From Spirulina major PCC 6313 (GTDB taxonomy: Bacteria; Cyanobacteriota; Cyanobacteriia; Cyanobacteriales; Spirulinaceae), in NCBI RefSeq assembly GCF_001890765.1, contig NZ_KV878783.1, forward strand, positions 3,190,771 through 3,254,770: 64,000 bases of DNA, written 5' to 3'. A program made the translations under genes and the position numbers. Positions 16,398 through 27,104 of this stretch are shown piece by piece (positions within the stretch are counted from its first letter, which is position 1; the number at the start of each line of letters is the position of its first letter). Under the pieces are notes generated by a model that was not told the DNA's origin, ran no database searches, and saw only the letters and a program-made list of their open reading frames with translations.

Positions 16398-18386
16398 ATG
16401 GTTCAAAAATTTATTGTTGAAAATGAATCTAACGTCACGGCCGTCGAGGGATTTGACCTCAAAGTCCCCACCTTTGTGGACTGGGATGGAGATGGAGATT
16501 TTGATCTCGTCATCGGCCATAACAAGGCCTCCGATGCTCCCGCCAACGCCAGCGACGTTAACGACAGTGCCCTCCTCTACTTCACAAACGACGGCACCGG
16601 GGTTTTCACGAGGCAGACCGGTAGCGCTAATCCGTTTAATTCCCTTGAAATTAAAGACACTGGCAACCCAGCCCTCGGTAATGCCTTCACTGGGGGGCCG
16701 ATTCAAGGGGCGATCGTAGACTTCTTCGATGCCGATGGGGATGGCGATCTAGATATGCTCGTCGGCGGATCATACGGCAACCTCTATTTTTACGAAAACG
16801 ATCCCGCCGCCAACAGCACCACCCAACCCTTCGGCACCGCCCTGCCCACCGGCGAAAACTCCAACGTCACCGCTACGGACAACAAGCTGTTAGGGGAAAT
16901 TGTCGGGACGACGGCCTACGCCGCGCCCCGCTTTGTGGATATTGACGGCGACAAAATCCCTGAGCATCTCTTTATCGGTCACTACAATGCGATCGATTAT
17001 TACATTAATGACAGTAACACCAGTGAAGTCAATTTTGTCAAACAAACAGGGACAGCAAATCCCTTCAATGGCATTGATTTAACCGATTCCGAGCGGGATA
17101 ATAATCGTGTTGTACCCTACTTTGCGGACTTTAGTGGGGATGACATTTTTGATGCGTTTGTTGGCTCAGAAGATGGGAGTATTCGTTATTTCTTGAACAC
17201 CGGCACGAATACAACGCCTGTGTTTGAAGAGCAATTTGACGAAAACAATCCCTTTAATGATTTGATCATCGGTACAGGGGATCAAAAGCGGATCGCCCCG
17301 GCCTTTGCAGATATTGATGGGGATGAAGCGATCGAGGCCTACGTTGGTACAGATGGTACGAGTGACCCGATTTTTGCCTTCGAGAACTTCACAGAAACGG
17401 GAACGAACCCCACAGATTTCCTGTTTTATGATGATATATCGCAGCGCTTTGTCTTTGGGCCATCGGGGGTGAGTGGTAGTAATTTAAAAATGGATATTGA
17501 GGGAGCACCTTCCTCCCGAATTTCCAATATTAAACTCATCTTGAAAGATAAGGTGGGCACACCCCTTGCTAACGGAACTCTGGATGCTTTTTTCCTGTTG
17601 CCGGGGGGCTTTTTGCCGAACAACTTTGCGGCTCCCAGCCCGGTTATTATTGATGAAGTCACACGGGCATTAGGGGGGTCTGATGTGACGGGGGTTAACT
17701 TTGAATTTGGCGTGCAGTTATCCGGGTCAAGCAGCTTAACCTTGTTTGACCAGATCACCTCGTCGAGTACGGGAGTGTGGCAACTCCGATCGAGTAGTGC
17801 TGAACTCAGCGGCCTGACGATTACCCTGCGGCAAACCACCGAAATTGATCCAACGTCTAGTAATGGTGTGGTGTGGCTGTGGAATGATCCCGGTGTAAAC
17901 GGGGGGGTTGAGGTGATTGATTTAACGGGGGCATCCGGGTTAACGGCAACATTTTCGCTCTTTCGGGAGGCGGTTTTTAATAATGTGTTTGGTCTGTATC
18001 GGGTGGATGATCCGCTGACGGGGGCGATTAATGGGTTAACGCCGGGGAGTGCTGGCTATGCCCGCGCTGCGATTGAAAATCGGGTGGCGGGTCTGGATTT
18101 AACGGTGAATAATAATTCCACCAGTGGCGGTAGTGCTACAGGGTTTGGGGGGGCGTATTATGCGCCGTTTATTCTGGCGGGGGCGACGATTGATGAGTTC
18201 CTGGCGGATAATCCGAATAATGAAATCGATCGCAAAAATCAAGCCTATTTTGCCTATAATGCGGCGAATCCGGATGGTCAAGATCACCTGATCATGCTGG
18301 GGAATAATATCTTCGGGTTTGAGGATCTCTCTGGTGGGGGTGATTTTGACTATAACGATATGGTAGTTCAGATTGATTTTGCCTAG
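16398..18386 (+). CDS. FG-GAP/VCBS-repeat protein with C-terminal DUF4114
   Basis: A 662-residue acidic protein. The first half has repeated calcium-binding-like Asp motifs (VDWDGDGDFDLVIG, FDADGDGDLDMLVGG, VDIDGDKIPEHLFIG, ADIDGDEAIEAYVG), each with beta-propeller character. The last 100 residues, ending in FEDLSGGGDFDYNDMVVQID, match DUF4114. Such proteins are usually extracellular or surface-bound. No Sec signal peptide is seen, so a type I secretion route is possible, an inference only. The next gene begins with a GTG that overlaps its stop by one base. Confidence 0.82.
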   Translation: MVQKFIVENESNVTAVEGFDLKVPTFVDWDGDGDFDLVIGHNKASDAPANASDVNDSALLYFTNDGTGVFTRQTGSANPFNSLEIKDTGNPALGNAFTGGPIQGAIVDFFDADGDGDLDMLVGGSYGNLYFYENDPAANSTTQPFGTALPTGENSNVTATDNKLLGEIVGTTAYAAPRFVDIDGDKIPEHLFIGHYNAIDYYINDSNTSEVNFVKQTGTANPFNGIDLTDSERDNNRVVPYFADFSGDDIFDAFVGSEDGSIRYFLNTGTNTTPVFEEQFDENNPFNDLIIGTGDQKRIAPAFADIDGDEAIEAYVGTDGTSDPIFAFENFTETGTNPTDFLFYDDISQRFVFGPSGVSGSNLKMDIEGAPSSRISNIKLILKDKVGTPLANGTLDAFFLLPGGFLPNNFAAPSPVIIDEVTRALGGSDVTGVNFEFGVQLSGSSSLTLFDQITSSSTGVWQLRSSSAELSGLTITLRQTTEIDPTSSNGVVWLWNDPGVNGGVEVIDLTGASGLTATFSLFREAVFNNVFGLYRVDDPLTGAINGLTPGSAGYARAAIENRVAGLDLTVNNNSTSGGSATGFGGAYYAPFILAGATIDEFLADNPNNEIDRKNQAYFAYNAANPDGQDHLIMLGNNIFGFEDLSGGGDFDYNDMVVQIDFA

Positions 18387-19153
18387 TGGATTGGTTCGAT
18401 CGCGCCCTATTTGAGGCGGCTTGGTTAACGCTGGCGGGCGGGGCTGAATTGCCTCGGTTGCGGGTGGTGGAGCAGGTGGATTCGACGAATCGGATCGCCT
18501 GGGAGTTGGCAGCCGAGGGGGTTCCTGGGGGCGCGATCGCGCAATCCCAAACGGCGGGCCGGGGGCAATGGGGGCGGGTGTGGCAGTCTGAGATTGGCGG
18601 GTTGTATCTCTCTTGGGCGATCGCGATTTCCACCCTGCCGCCGCTGCTGGTGACGCTGCTCAGTGCTGGGGGCATTGCGCGGCAGTTGCGCGATCGCGCT
18701 GTGCCGGTGTGGTTGAAATGGCCCAATGATATTCTGCTGCATGGGCGTAAATTGGGGGGAATTAAAACCGAGGTGAATCCAAGGGAGGCGATCGCCGTCG
18801 TGGGGGTCGGTCTCAATTGGTGTAATCCTGTTCCGGCAACGGGGATCGCCCTCGCCACCGATCCGGATGCTAGGGTAGCGAGTTTGGAAGAGTTAGCAGC
18901 GATCGCGATCGTCGGCATTCAACAGGGCAACCACTGGGGCCAGACGCGACCAATGCCGGACGTGCTCGCCGACTATTGGGAACTTTTAGAAACCAAACAT
19001 CGATCTGTATCCGTAGCCGGAGCGCCCGGTCAAGTGATCGGCATTACACCCACGGGAGAATTACGGGTACGCTTACAGGGAGGACAAGCCCACACCGAGT
19101 TGAATTGTCCACCGGGAGCCGTGCAAATTGGTTACCCTGACCCGTTCCCTTGA
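18386..19153 (+). CDS. birA: Biotin-[acetyl-CoA carboxylase] ligase
   Basis: A 255-residue biotin protein ligase with the catalytic loop GRGQWGR (following QSQTA), KWPNDILLHGRKLGGIKTE and VGLNW. It has the C-terminal SH3-like domain and no N-terminal DNA-binding domain, so it is the ligase-only form that attaches biotin to the carboxyl carrier protein of acetyl-CoA carboxylase. The start is a GTG that shares its first base with the preceding TAG stop, implying coupled translation. Confidence 0.9.
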   Translation: MDWFDRALFEAAWLTLAGGAELPRLRVVEQVDSTNRIAWELAAEGVPGGAIAQSQTAGRGQWGRVWQSEIGGLYLSWAIAISTLPPLLVTLLSAGGIARQLRDRAVPVWLKWPNDILLHGRKLGGIKTEVNPREAIAVVGVGLNWCNPVPATGIALATDPDARVASLEELAAIAIVGIQQGNHWGQTRPMPDVLADYWELLETKHRSVSVAGAPGQVIGITPTGELRVRLQGGQAHTELNCPPGAVQIGYPDPFP

Positions 19154-19295
19154 TCCCCATGCCCCAAAGATTCAGCCGCATCCTTCTAAACTGACGACCG
19201 CGCCCGTCATAATTCGTAATCTATGGCGTAAAATGCGAAATCGTATCCCAACACGTCAGTCCATCCATTCACGACACCCTCGACAAGGAGAGATC

Positions 19296-20834
19296 ATGCG
19301 CCAAACCCCACGTCCACTGTACGGACTTCTTCGCAATGCCCTGCTGATGCGTAGCGTGAGCTGGATCGGAGGGTTGAGCCTCCTCAGCGGTGGGTTGGCT
19401 TGGTCCCAAACCGATACCTTTGTGGATAATCTCGGTGGTGTCGCTGCGCCGGTTCCAGTGGCCCAAACCCCACCCCCTGCGCCCCAACCGGTGCAAACGG
19501 AATTGGTGAAGCCGGCCAAAGTGGAGACCGCTGCCCCTGCGCCCGCGCCCCAACCGGTGGCCGCGCCTGCACCCAAACCCCAGCCCGTGGCCGCCCCTGC
19601 CCCTGCGCCCCAACCCACACGCACGGCAACCCCTCAACCATTACCCGCGCCAACGGTATCTGTGCCGGATCGCCAGCCCGCTTCGATCCCGGCGGCATTA
19701 CGCGATCGCCCCCCCGTGGCCAACCAACCGAGACGCGCCACCCAAACCTATGTAGATGTGACCACCTACGGGGCTGAATCCCCCGCCACCGCCGCCCAAC
19801 CCTCCAACCGACCGCAGCTTCGGCCCCAAGTGGTGGTGAGCGATCGCCACAACGGCTGTCAAACCCAAGTCAGCAACGGCCGCCTTAGCCAAGCTAGTTG
19901 TGGTGTAACCCCAGAGCGCACCGTACGCCGTCCCACACCGCCACCCGCCATGGCCGTACCGGGTCGGCTCCAACAAGCCCCCCGCCTCGCTCAACAGCGA
20001 CCCCCCGCTCCCCTCCAGCGCCACAATAAACCTGGCCGCAGCTACTCGATTCACGAAGTCCCCCAAACGCCCCTCGCCTACCTCAACCGGGGTCAGAAAG
20101 CCCTCAGTCGTCCGGCGGCCTATCCCAACAACAACAATCGCGGCCTGCTCTTCCCCCTCGCCATTCCCAGTTCAATCAGTTCGACCTTTGGCTGGCGGCT
20201 GCATCCCATCTTTGGGGAATGGCGGATGCACACCGGCACAGACATCGGTGCGCCCCAAGGTACGCCTGTGCTCGCCAGTTATCACGGGCAAGTGGCGATC
20301 GCGGAATACACCGGCGGCTACGGTCAACTGGTCATCCTCCGCCACGAAGACGGAACCCAAGAATCCCGCTACGCCCACCTCTCGGAAATGTTCGTCCAAG
20401 CCGGCGAATGGGTCGAACAGGGCGACGTGATCGGCCTTGTGGGTAACACTGGCAACTCCACCGGGCCCCACCTGCACTTTGAATGGCGACACCTGATCGG
20501 CGGCGATTGGGTTCCCGTCGATGCGGGGCCGCACCTGAAATGGGCCATGGCTGAAATGCAGCAGGTAATGACCAGCGGCCTCACCCCCGAAGAACGCGCC
20601 AAAGCCGAACTGGGTAAAATTGCCCTCGGCAGTGGTACGTTAATGCTCCCCAAAGCCGACGAACTCCAACCCCAAAAAGCCCTGGATGATGTCGGTTTTG
20701 CCACCGAAGCCGGAGACACAACATCGCCCATCCCCATTCAACCCGCCACTCAACCCCTCTATCGCCTTGATCCCCAATCGGGTCAAGCGATTAAATCCAC
20801 CCCTAATCCTGCCCTCCTCAGTCCAAACCGATAA
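19296..20834 (+). CDS. Secreted M23 (LytM) peptidase with Pro/Ala-rich linker
   Basis: A 512-residue protein. The start is set at MRQTPRPLYG because AAGGAG lies directly before it and a signal peptide follows (LMRSVSWIGGLSLLSGGLAWSQ). A long low-complexity linker at about 45-130 repeats APAPQPVA-type units. The zinc metallopeptidase domain at about 285-410 has the ligand motifs WRMHTGTDIG and HLHFEW, as expected for active LytM enzymes that cut peptidoglycan cross-links. Its likely place is the periplasm. The C-terminal 100 residues are not assigned. Confidence 0.87.
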   Translation: MRQTPRPLYGLLRNALLMRSVSWIGGLSLLSGGLAWSQTDTFVDNLGGVAAPVPVAQTPPPAPQPVQTELVKPAKVETAAPAPAPQPVAAPAPKPQPVAAPAPAPQPTRTATPQPLPAPTVSVPDRQPASIPAALRDRPPVANQPRRATQTYVDVTTYGAESPATAAQPSNRPQLRPQVVVSDRHNGCQTQVSNGRLSQASCGVTPERTVRRPTPPPAMAVPGRLQQAPRLAQQRPPAPLQRHNKPGRSYSIHEVPQTPLAYLNRGQKALSRPAAYPNNNNRGLLFPLAIPSSISSTFGWRLHPIFGEWRMHTGTDIGAPQGTPVLASYHGQVAIAEYTGGYGQLVILRHEDGTQESRYAHLSEMFVQAGEWVEQGDVIGLVGNTGNSTGPHLHFEWRHLIGGDWVPVDAGPHLKWAMAEMQQVMTSGLTPEERAKAELGKIALGSGTLMLPKADELQPQKALDDVGFATEAGDTTSPIPIQPATQPLYRLDPQSGQAIKSTPNPALLSPNR

Positions 20835-21008
20835 CGGGAGGCAACGGGGGAATCCTGTCAGCGGGGAAGCTTCGGTCAGCCCAGGCCAATTGGTGTAACT
20901 CTCGTCGTGAATTCACCTCTAAGGTTGTGGAATTGCGCTCACCGGCAGCGGTTTCACCCGTTTTGGGCCCGTTTTGTGTTAAACCGTCTGGAATGTGGTG
21001 CTTGACCG

Positions 21009-24000
21009 ATGACAGACCAAACTCCTGAGACTCAACCGAATCCCCCTGAACCCCGTCGCCGCCGTTGGATCTGGTGGCTCATCTTTGGGATGGCGGGTTC
21101 TGGCTCGGCGTGGATCGTGCTGTGGGTTATCGTGCAGCAACTTGTGCAACCGTTTATTGCCCAACAAGTCGCTAACACCCTCGAACGGCCAGTGGAGTTA
21201 GGTGCGGTCACTCGCCTATCTCCCACCGCCATTCACTTCAACAAGACTCGCCTCCCTACCACCGCCGACGATGCGGATTATGCCACCACGGAAGCCGTCG
21301 CCGTTCGGTTTAATCCCCTTAAGGTGATTTTTGAGCGGCGGCTTGAACTGGATATCACGTTTGCGGATGCCACGGTGTATGTGGAGCAAGACCGGGATGG
21401 TCAATGGATTAATATCCCGACGATTGAAGAGGGAAACTTGCCGATCAAAATCCGGGTGGTGGCGGTGCGGGTGGATGGGGCGATCGCATCAGTGGTGCGC
21501 CGTAATCCCGATCAGAGTCAGCGATCGCCCCTCGTCGCTCAGGTGAACAGCGGCAATTTATTGATCAATGGCGGTTTGGACGATCTGCAAGTCACCCAAT
21601 TGCAAGGCAGTCTTGCCGAAGGGGGGCGGTTTCGGGTGCAGGGGGAATTGGGGCTAACGTCGGGGTCGTTGGATACCTTGACGGGAACCTTAGCCGCGAC
21701 GATGCAAGGGGTCGATATTCCCCAAGTGATGCGGCTGATCCCGCCGTTACCCCTCAACACCACGATCCAGACGGGAACGGTGGGGGCAAATGTCACCCTC
21801 ACCTTACAGGGGAATCCCTTTAGTTTGGCAACATTGCCCACCCTAGAGGGCGTGGGCCGGGTTCAGGATGTGACGGTGCAGGTGGAGGGGGTGAAATCGG
21901 TGGCGCGGTTGGCTAATGCCAAGCTGCGGTTTCAGGGGGATCAGGTGTTGCTTGATGGGGCGACGGCGCGGCTGGGCAGCGTGCCTGTGGGGTTGGGTGG
22001 GGCGGTGTCCTTGAGTGGCCAGAATGATCTGCAAGTGAGCCTAGAGCCGGTGGAGGTGACGCGGCTTCTTGATGCGGTGTTTGAAGATTTGGAGTTACCG
22101 ATCGCACTGCAAGGGGCGATCGCGATGACGGCCCAAGTGCGGGGGCCGTTGGAGGATTTGGGAATTGGGGGACAGGTGCAGGCGGCCTGTGTAACGGCCT
22201 CGCCCTGTCTGCCGTTGCGGGTGGATCGGGTGGGGGTGCGATCGCTCAACGCCGACTTCATTGCCTCGGTGGCACAACAAACCCTCAGTGTCGAATCCTG
22301 GACGTTGATTCCGGACTTTGGCGGCAAGGTGACGGGGAAAGCGATCGCCACCCGCAAAGACCCCGAAAACCCCATCGCCCTCCTTGAAACCCAATGGGAG
22401 CAAATCCCGATTAATCGCGCTCTCCAAACAGTTCAAGTTGCGACCCCCGTTGCCCTCGGCACCACGTCCGGCAACGCCACGGTGAGCCTTCCCCTCAATA
22501 ATTGGCAAGCCGCTCAGGTGTTGCTCAGTACGGATCTCCTCGGCGGTCGAGTGCAAGTGGGCAATGTGGGCTTGACAGAGAACACCTGGCAAGCCACTGT
22601 TTTTGCCCAACAGTTGCGCCTACCGCTGGATTTGCCCTTGGGGGCAACCGATGCCCGCCTGCGGGTGGGGGGACGGTGGGAGGCGCTGAATTTAGAGGCG
22701 ATCGCCATCACCGGCCAAACCCAAACCACGATCGGCGCAGGACGGCTAATCATCCCACAACTGCAACTGGCCGGGGGGCAATTCGTCGCCCAACTCCAAG
22801 CCCAAAATGTGGCGGTGCAACCCTTTGCGGCGCAACTTCCGGCGCAACTACAAGCCTTTCCCTTGGGCAATTTTAACGGTCAAATCACCGTTGCGGGAGC
22901 CTTGGCGGGGCTGCGGCCGACGCGCTTGGTGAGTCGCGGCGCGATGGGGGTTGGCATTGCGGGCGGGACGGCGCAGCTTTTGGGGTTAGGGTTGCAGGGC
23001 GATCGCCTCACCGCTACGCTCCAAGCCCAGAATTTAAACACGGCGCAACTGGCGCAACTGTTTCCGCAACTGCCGCTGAATCGCTCGGCCCTGGGGCGAT
23101 TGGCGGCAGAGGTACAGGTGGCAACGCCTTTTAGTGCGCTGTTCCGGGGTGGCTTGTTGGGGATTTGGGATGGGTTGCAGGTGCAGGGAACGGCGATCGC
23201 ATCTGCTTTGGGGGGAGGGACGGGGAATGTGGCGTTTACCCTCCGCGATCGCAACTGGACAGCCCAGGTGCAGGGTGAGGGGATCAACTCGCGGCAACTG
23301 TTACCGCAACTTCCGGCCGCCTTGGGGCAATCCTTGCAGAGCCGCGTCACCATGACCGGCGTGATTCCCCGTCGCTTCACGGTGGAAACCCTGCAACTCC
23401 AAGGCCAGGGCACAGCCCAGATGGGGCGCGATCGCCTCGCCATCCCACAATTTAGCCTGCGCGATCGCACCCTCACCGCTCGCCTCTTGCCGGACAATAT
23501 CACCCTTGCCCCCTATTCCAACCTGTTACGGGGACAACTCACCGGACAATTGGATGTTCGGTTACCCCTGTTTGATCTCGCCCAATTCCAAGCCCAAGGC
23601 GCGGTGCGATTCAGTGAGGGGTTAATCGCCGTGCGCGATCCGATTGATGCGGAGTTTGGTTGGCAAGACGGGCGGCTCACCCTGAATCGATTGCAGGGGG
23701 GTGAACAATTGACGGCCCAGGGCTATCTTCAGTTTAATGTGCCTCGCCTGTTGCGGGGGCAACTCGATGCGGCGGTGGTGCAGCGGGTGGATTTGGGGGT
23801 CATCGCCCAGAATTTGGACTTGGCCGCCTTGCCGGAGGTGGCGGCCCAATTTGTCACCCTCCCGACGGCGGCGGCCTGGGCAGATTTGCGGGGCTTGACC
23901 AGTTTTGAAGGCCGGATTGCGGGGACATTAACCGCGCCCCAGGTTGAGGGAGATCTCAGCTTGGTGAATGTGGCGGTGAATCAGTTTCAGCTTGACCCGA

Positions 24001-26771
24001 TCTTGACGGGGCCGGTGTCGCTGCAACCGGGGGGCAGTGAAATCGCCCTGCGGTCTGAGCAGGAAGACGGCGATCGCATCCTCGTCACCCTCAACGCTAA
24101 CTATCGCCCCACCACCTTTGATCTCCGCCTGGATCAACTGATCGCCACCGGGCGCACGGAAAACAACATTCTCACCGCGTCCCTGACTCAATTTCCCCTC
24201 GCCCAAGCCAAACCCTTTTTACCCAACGGCCTCCTGCCACCCCTGATCGCTGCCCAACCCCTCGCGGGGGATCTCACCGGAAAATTTACCGTTGATTGGC
24301 GCAATTGGGGCGTGGCGGGGTCTGTCGCCATTGAAAAACCCGTGGTGGGGCAACTGCGGGGCGATCGCTTCACGGGGGATCTGCAATATGTGGGGAATGC
24401 GATCGCGCTGCGGGAGGCTCGCTTGCAAACCGGCAGCACCCTCTACGAGATCAACGGCAGCCTGATCCCCACCGGGCCAGAGCCACGGGTGGACGGTACT
24501 GTGGCGATCGAAAATGGCCGCGTGGAGGATATTTTTGCCGCCTTAGACCTGGTGAAATTTTCCGACCTGCTGCGGATTAGCAACACCTTCGGCCAGCCTG
24601 CACTGGGTCAGGCGGCGGATCTCAATACCTTGGGGGTGGGTCGTCCCGATGATTCCCTCGGCGATCGCCTCAGTCGATTGTCAGAAATTCGCGCTCTCAA
24701 CGAACTACGCCGCCAAGACAGTATCGATGCGTTGCCGTTTCCGGGTTTGGATGCGATCGCCGGTTCCTTTAGCGGAGCCGTTACCCTGTCCGGTGCATTA
24801 AGTGAGGGCATTGGCGGCCTCAATGCCCAAGTGGAACTCAACGGCAGCGATTGGCAATGGGGCGCATACCAAGCCGATACCGTCACCTTGATCGGCAGTC
24901 TAGCCGAGGGAATCGTGACCATTCGCCCCTTGGAACTCCAAACCGCCGAAGGCGTGCTAGCCCTGGCCGGAGTCTTCGGCAATGATGAAATTACTGGCCA
25001 GTTGCAAATCAACGACTTCCCGATCATCACCCTCCAAGATCTGCTCCCCCTCCCACCTGCCATTGGTTTTGGCGGCACAATTAATGTAACAGCCACCCTA
25101 GGGGGCGATCGCGCCAACCCCCGCCTGCTCGGCCGCGTCAACATCCTAGGGGCCAGCGTCAACGAAACCCCCATCGACACCGCCACCGCCAACTTTAGCT
25201 ACAACAACGCCAAACTCCGCTTCAGCGCCACCAGCACCCTCATGGCAGACGGAACCCCCCTCACCGCCGCCGGCCAATTTCCCTATCAACTGCCCATCCC
25301 CGGCACTCTTCCCCCCAGCGATAACCAAGCCACCCTCACCGCCAGAGTCCAAGACGACGGTTTGGCCATTCTCAACATCATCAGCCGCCAAAACCTGATC
25401 TGGCAAGGCGGCAGCGGTGATGTCAACGTGGATATTCGCGGCCAGGTTAACCCCGATCGCTTCGCCCTCGAATCCCTCGTCGCCGACGGCAGCATCACCA
25501 TCACAGACGGGGTACTGGGGTCAAAACTCCTCCCCGAAACGATTACAGACCTAGATGGGGTCATTTCCCTCAACTTTGACCAGATTGATATTGAGTCGAT
25601 CACGGGGGACTTTGGGGGCGGCTCCCTCACCGTGGCGGGCAGCCTTCCCACCTTCCAACGCCAAGCCCTAGAGAATCCCTTAACCGTGACGTTGGATCAG
25701 TTGGCGATCGCTCTTCAGGGCGTTTTTTCCGGCGTCGTCGGCGGCTCAGTCCAAATCCTCGGCACCGCCCTCGCCCCCGAAATCACCGGCAACGTCAACG
25801 TCACCAACGGCAATGTTCAACTCCTCGGCGCAGCCTCCCTCAGCGGTGCCGCCGGTGACAGCCCCACCGCAGAACCCAGCAATGGTTTTTTTGAATTTCG
25901 TGATCTACGCCTCATCCTCGCCGATGATTTCCGGATTCGGCTCTACCCCATCCTCGATCTCGTCGCCCAAGGAGATCTCGTCTTAAACGGCAGCTTTAGC
26001 GACCTACAGCCCGATGGTGTCATTGATCTCAATTCCGGCTATGTCAATTTATTTACCACCACCTTCCGCCTTGACAGCAACTACAACAACGTAGCCGTGC
26101 TCAACCCCCTCAACGGCCTTGATCCCTTCTTAGATTTACGCCTTGTCGGGTCTGTGATTGAAACAAGTCGGCGCACCTTTGCGGTGGAATCCCTCTCCGC
26201 TGAGGTCAGTGATAGTCCGGTCGGTGTCGGAGGCATTCAAAATCTAACGGTACGAGCCGATATTAACGCCACCGCCTTTGAACTCGCCGAAACCCTCCGC
26301 GCCACCGCCCAAAGCGGCACACGTCCCCGCCAACAACTCATCGACCTCAGCAGCAGCCCCGCCCGCAGTGATACAGAAATTCTCGCCCTCCTCGGCGGTA
26401 GTTTTATCAACTCTGTTGCCGGTGGTGATAACACAGCCCTAGTGGGAGGGTTAGCCAACATTGCCGGGACAACCTTGTTTGGAGACTTGCAACAGACGAT
26501 TAGTGATGCGTTGAGCTTAAGTGAATTTCGGGTCTTTCCGGCTCAAGTGTTGAATGAAGACAGCACAACGGGAACCTTGGGAATCGCCGTGGAAGTGGGC
26601 AAAACGATCGCTAATGATTTTTCCCTTTCCGTGTTGCAGTTTATTACCCCACCCGGCCAAGAAACCCGGTACAACATCCGCTATCGCATCAATGACAACT
26701 TGACGATTCGCGGCTCTACGGATTTCCAAGGAGATAGTCGCGGCTCGATTGAGTTTGAAACACGCTTTTAA
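21009..26771 (+). CDS. tamB: TamB-like translocation/assembly module protein
   Basis: A 1920-residue AsmA/TamB-superfamily protein. One N-terminal membrane helix (about residues 20-45) is followed by a very long run of beta-strand-rich repeats (VTLDQLAIALQGVFSGVVGG-type segments). The conserved TamB/DUF490 C-terminal domain covers about 1550-1920 (FRVFPAQVL, LGIAVEVGKTIANDFSLSV, NIRYRINDNLTIRGSTDF). The family forms a lipid-transfer or assembly bridge across the periplasm to the outer membrane. It follows an envelope peptidase gene on the same strand after a 174-base spacer. Confidence 0.9.
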   Translation: MTDQTPETQPNPPEPRRRRWIWWLIFGMAGSGSAWIVLWVIVQQLVQPFIAQQVANTLERPVELGAVTRLSPTAIHFNKTRLPTTADDADYATTEAVAVRFNPLKVIFERRLELDITFADATVYVEQDRDGQWINIPTIEEGNLPIKIRVVAVRVDGAIASVVRRNPDQSQRSPLVAQVNSGNLLINGGLDDLQVTQLQGSLAEGGRFRVQGELGLTSGSLDTLTGTLAATMQGVDIPQVMRLIPPLPLNTTIQTGTVGANVTLTLQGNPFSLATLPTLEGVGRVQDVTVQVEGVKSVARLANAKLRFQGDQVLLDGATARLGSVPVGLGGAVSLSGQNDLQVSLEPVEVTRLLDAVFEDLELPIALQGAIAMTAQVRGPLEDLGIGGQVQAACVTASPCLPLRVDRVGVRSLNADFIASVAQQTLSVESWTLIPDFGGKVTGKAIATRKDPENPIALLETQWEQIPINRALQTVQVATPVALGTTSGNATVSLPLNNWQAAQVLLSTDLLGGRVQVGNVGLTENTWQATVFAQQLRLPLDLPLGATDARLRVGGRWEALNLEAIAITGQTQTTIGAGRLIIPQLQLAGGQFVAQLQAQNVAVQPFAAQLPAQLQAFPLGNFNGQITVAGALAGLRPTRLVSRGAMGVGIAGGTAQLLGLGLQGDRLTATLQAQNLNTAQLAQLFPQLPLNRSALGRLAAEVQVATPFSALFRGGLLGIWDGLQVQGTAIASALGGGTGNVAFTLRDRNWTAQVQGEGINSRQLLPQLPAALGQSLQSRVTMTGVIPRRFTVETLQLQGQGTAQMGRDRLAIPQFSLRDRTLTARLLPDNITLAPYSNLLRGQLTGQLDVRLPLFDLAQFQAQGAVRFSEGLIAVRDPIDAEFGWQDGRLTLNRLQGGEQLTAQGYLQFNVPRLLRGQLDAAVVQRVDLGVIAQNLDLAALPEVAAQFVTLPTAAAWADLRGLTSFEGRIAGTLTAPQVEGDLSLVNVAVNQFQLDPILTGPVSLQPGGSEIALRSEQEDGDRILVTLNANYRPTTFDLRLDQLIATGRTENNILTASLTQFPLAQAKPFLPNGLLPPLIAAQPLAGDLTGKFTVDWRNWGVAGSVAIEKPVVGQLRGDRFTGDLQYVGNAIALREARLQTGSTLYEINGSLIPTGPEPRVDGTVAIENGRVEDIFAALDLVKFSDLLRISNTFGQPALGQAADLNTLGVGRPDDSLGDRLSRLSEIRALNELRRQDSIDALPFPGLDAIAGSFSGAVTLSGALSEGIGGLNAQVELNGSDWQWGAYQADTVTLIGSLAEGIVTIRPLELQTAEGVLALAGVFGNDEITGQLQINDFPIITLQDLLPLPPAIGFGGTINVTATLGGDRANPRLLGRVNILGASVNETPIDTATANFSYNNAKLRFSATSTLMADGTPLTAAGQFPYQLPIPGTLPPSDNQATLTARVQDDGLAILNIISRQNLIWQGGSGDVNVDIRGQVNPDRFALESLVADGSITITDGVLGSKLLPETITDLDGVISLNFDQIDIESITGDFGGGSLTVAGSLPTFQRQALENPLTVTLDQLAIALQGVFSGVVGGSVQILGTALAPEITGNVNVTNGNVQLLGAASLSGAAGDSPTAEPSNGFFEFRDLRLILADDFRIRLYPILDLVAQGDLVLNGSFSDLQPDGVIDLNSGYVNLFTTTFRLDSNYNNVAVLNPLNGLDPFLDLRLVGSVIETSRRTFAVESLSAEVSDSPVGVGGIQNLTVRADINATAFELAETLRATAQSGTRPRQQLIDLSSSPARSDTEILALLGGSFINSVAGGDNTALVGGLANIAGTTLFGDLQQTISDALSLSEFRVFPAQVLNEDSTTGTLGIAVEVGKTIANDFSLSVLQFITPPGQETRYNIRYRINDNLTIRGSTDFQGDSRGSIEFETRF

Positions 26772-27104
26772 CCGACATATCCCAGGGGACTCAATCAAGA
26801 ATGCGTCAGTGGTTAAGCGGCTCGTTAATCATCCTGTACAGATTAGAAGCCCCTCGCCCCGTGGGAGAGGAGTTTGGGGTGAAGGTAATGGGTGAACAAG
26901 CGGGATCGAGAGTTAATATTGATCTTGTATGGGTCAACTTGACCTTCCACAATACCCCCTAGGGGGTCTTTTGTCTCATTGAGTCAACTCTAGATCAATG
27001 AGTTAGTTTTGTCTCGTTGGGTAAAGGTCTTTTGATGATCACAAAATGATAGGGGATCTACCAAAATGTTGAATTAAACACAGTCCCTTAAAACCAACTC
27101 CGAT
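26772..27104. other. Intergenic region after tamB
   Basis: No gene is seen. A copy-like fragment of a cyanobacterial GC-rich spacer sequence (CCCTCGCCCC...GGAGAGG) lies near 26850, and a strong terminator-like palindrome lies at 26954. The downstream part should contain the promoter of the kinase gene. Confidence 0.5.
26954..26972 (+). terminator. Rho-independent terminator-like palindrome
   Basis: The 14-base perfect palindrome ACCCCCTAGGGGGT is followed by CTTTTG. It lies 180 bases after the tamB stop on the same strand and is a plausible terminator, although the U-run is short. Confidence 0.5.
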
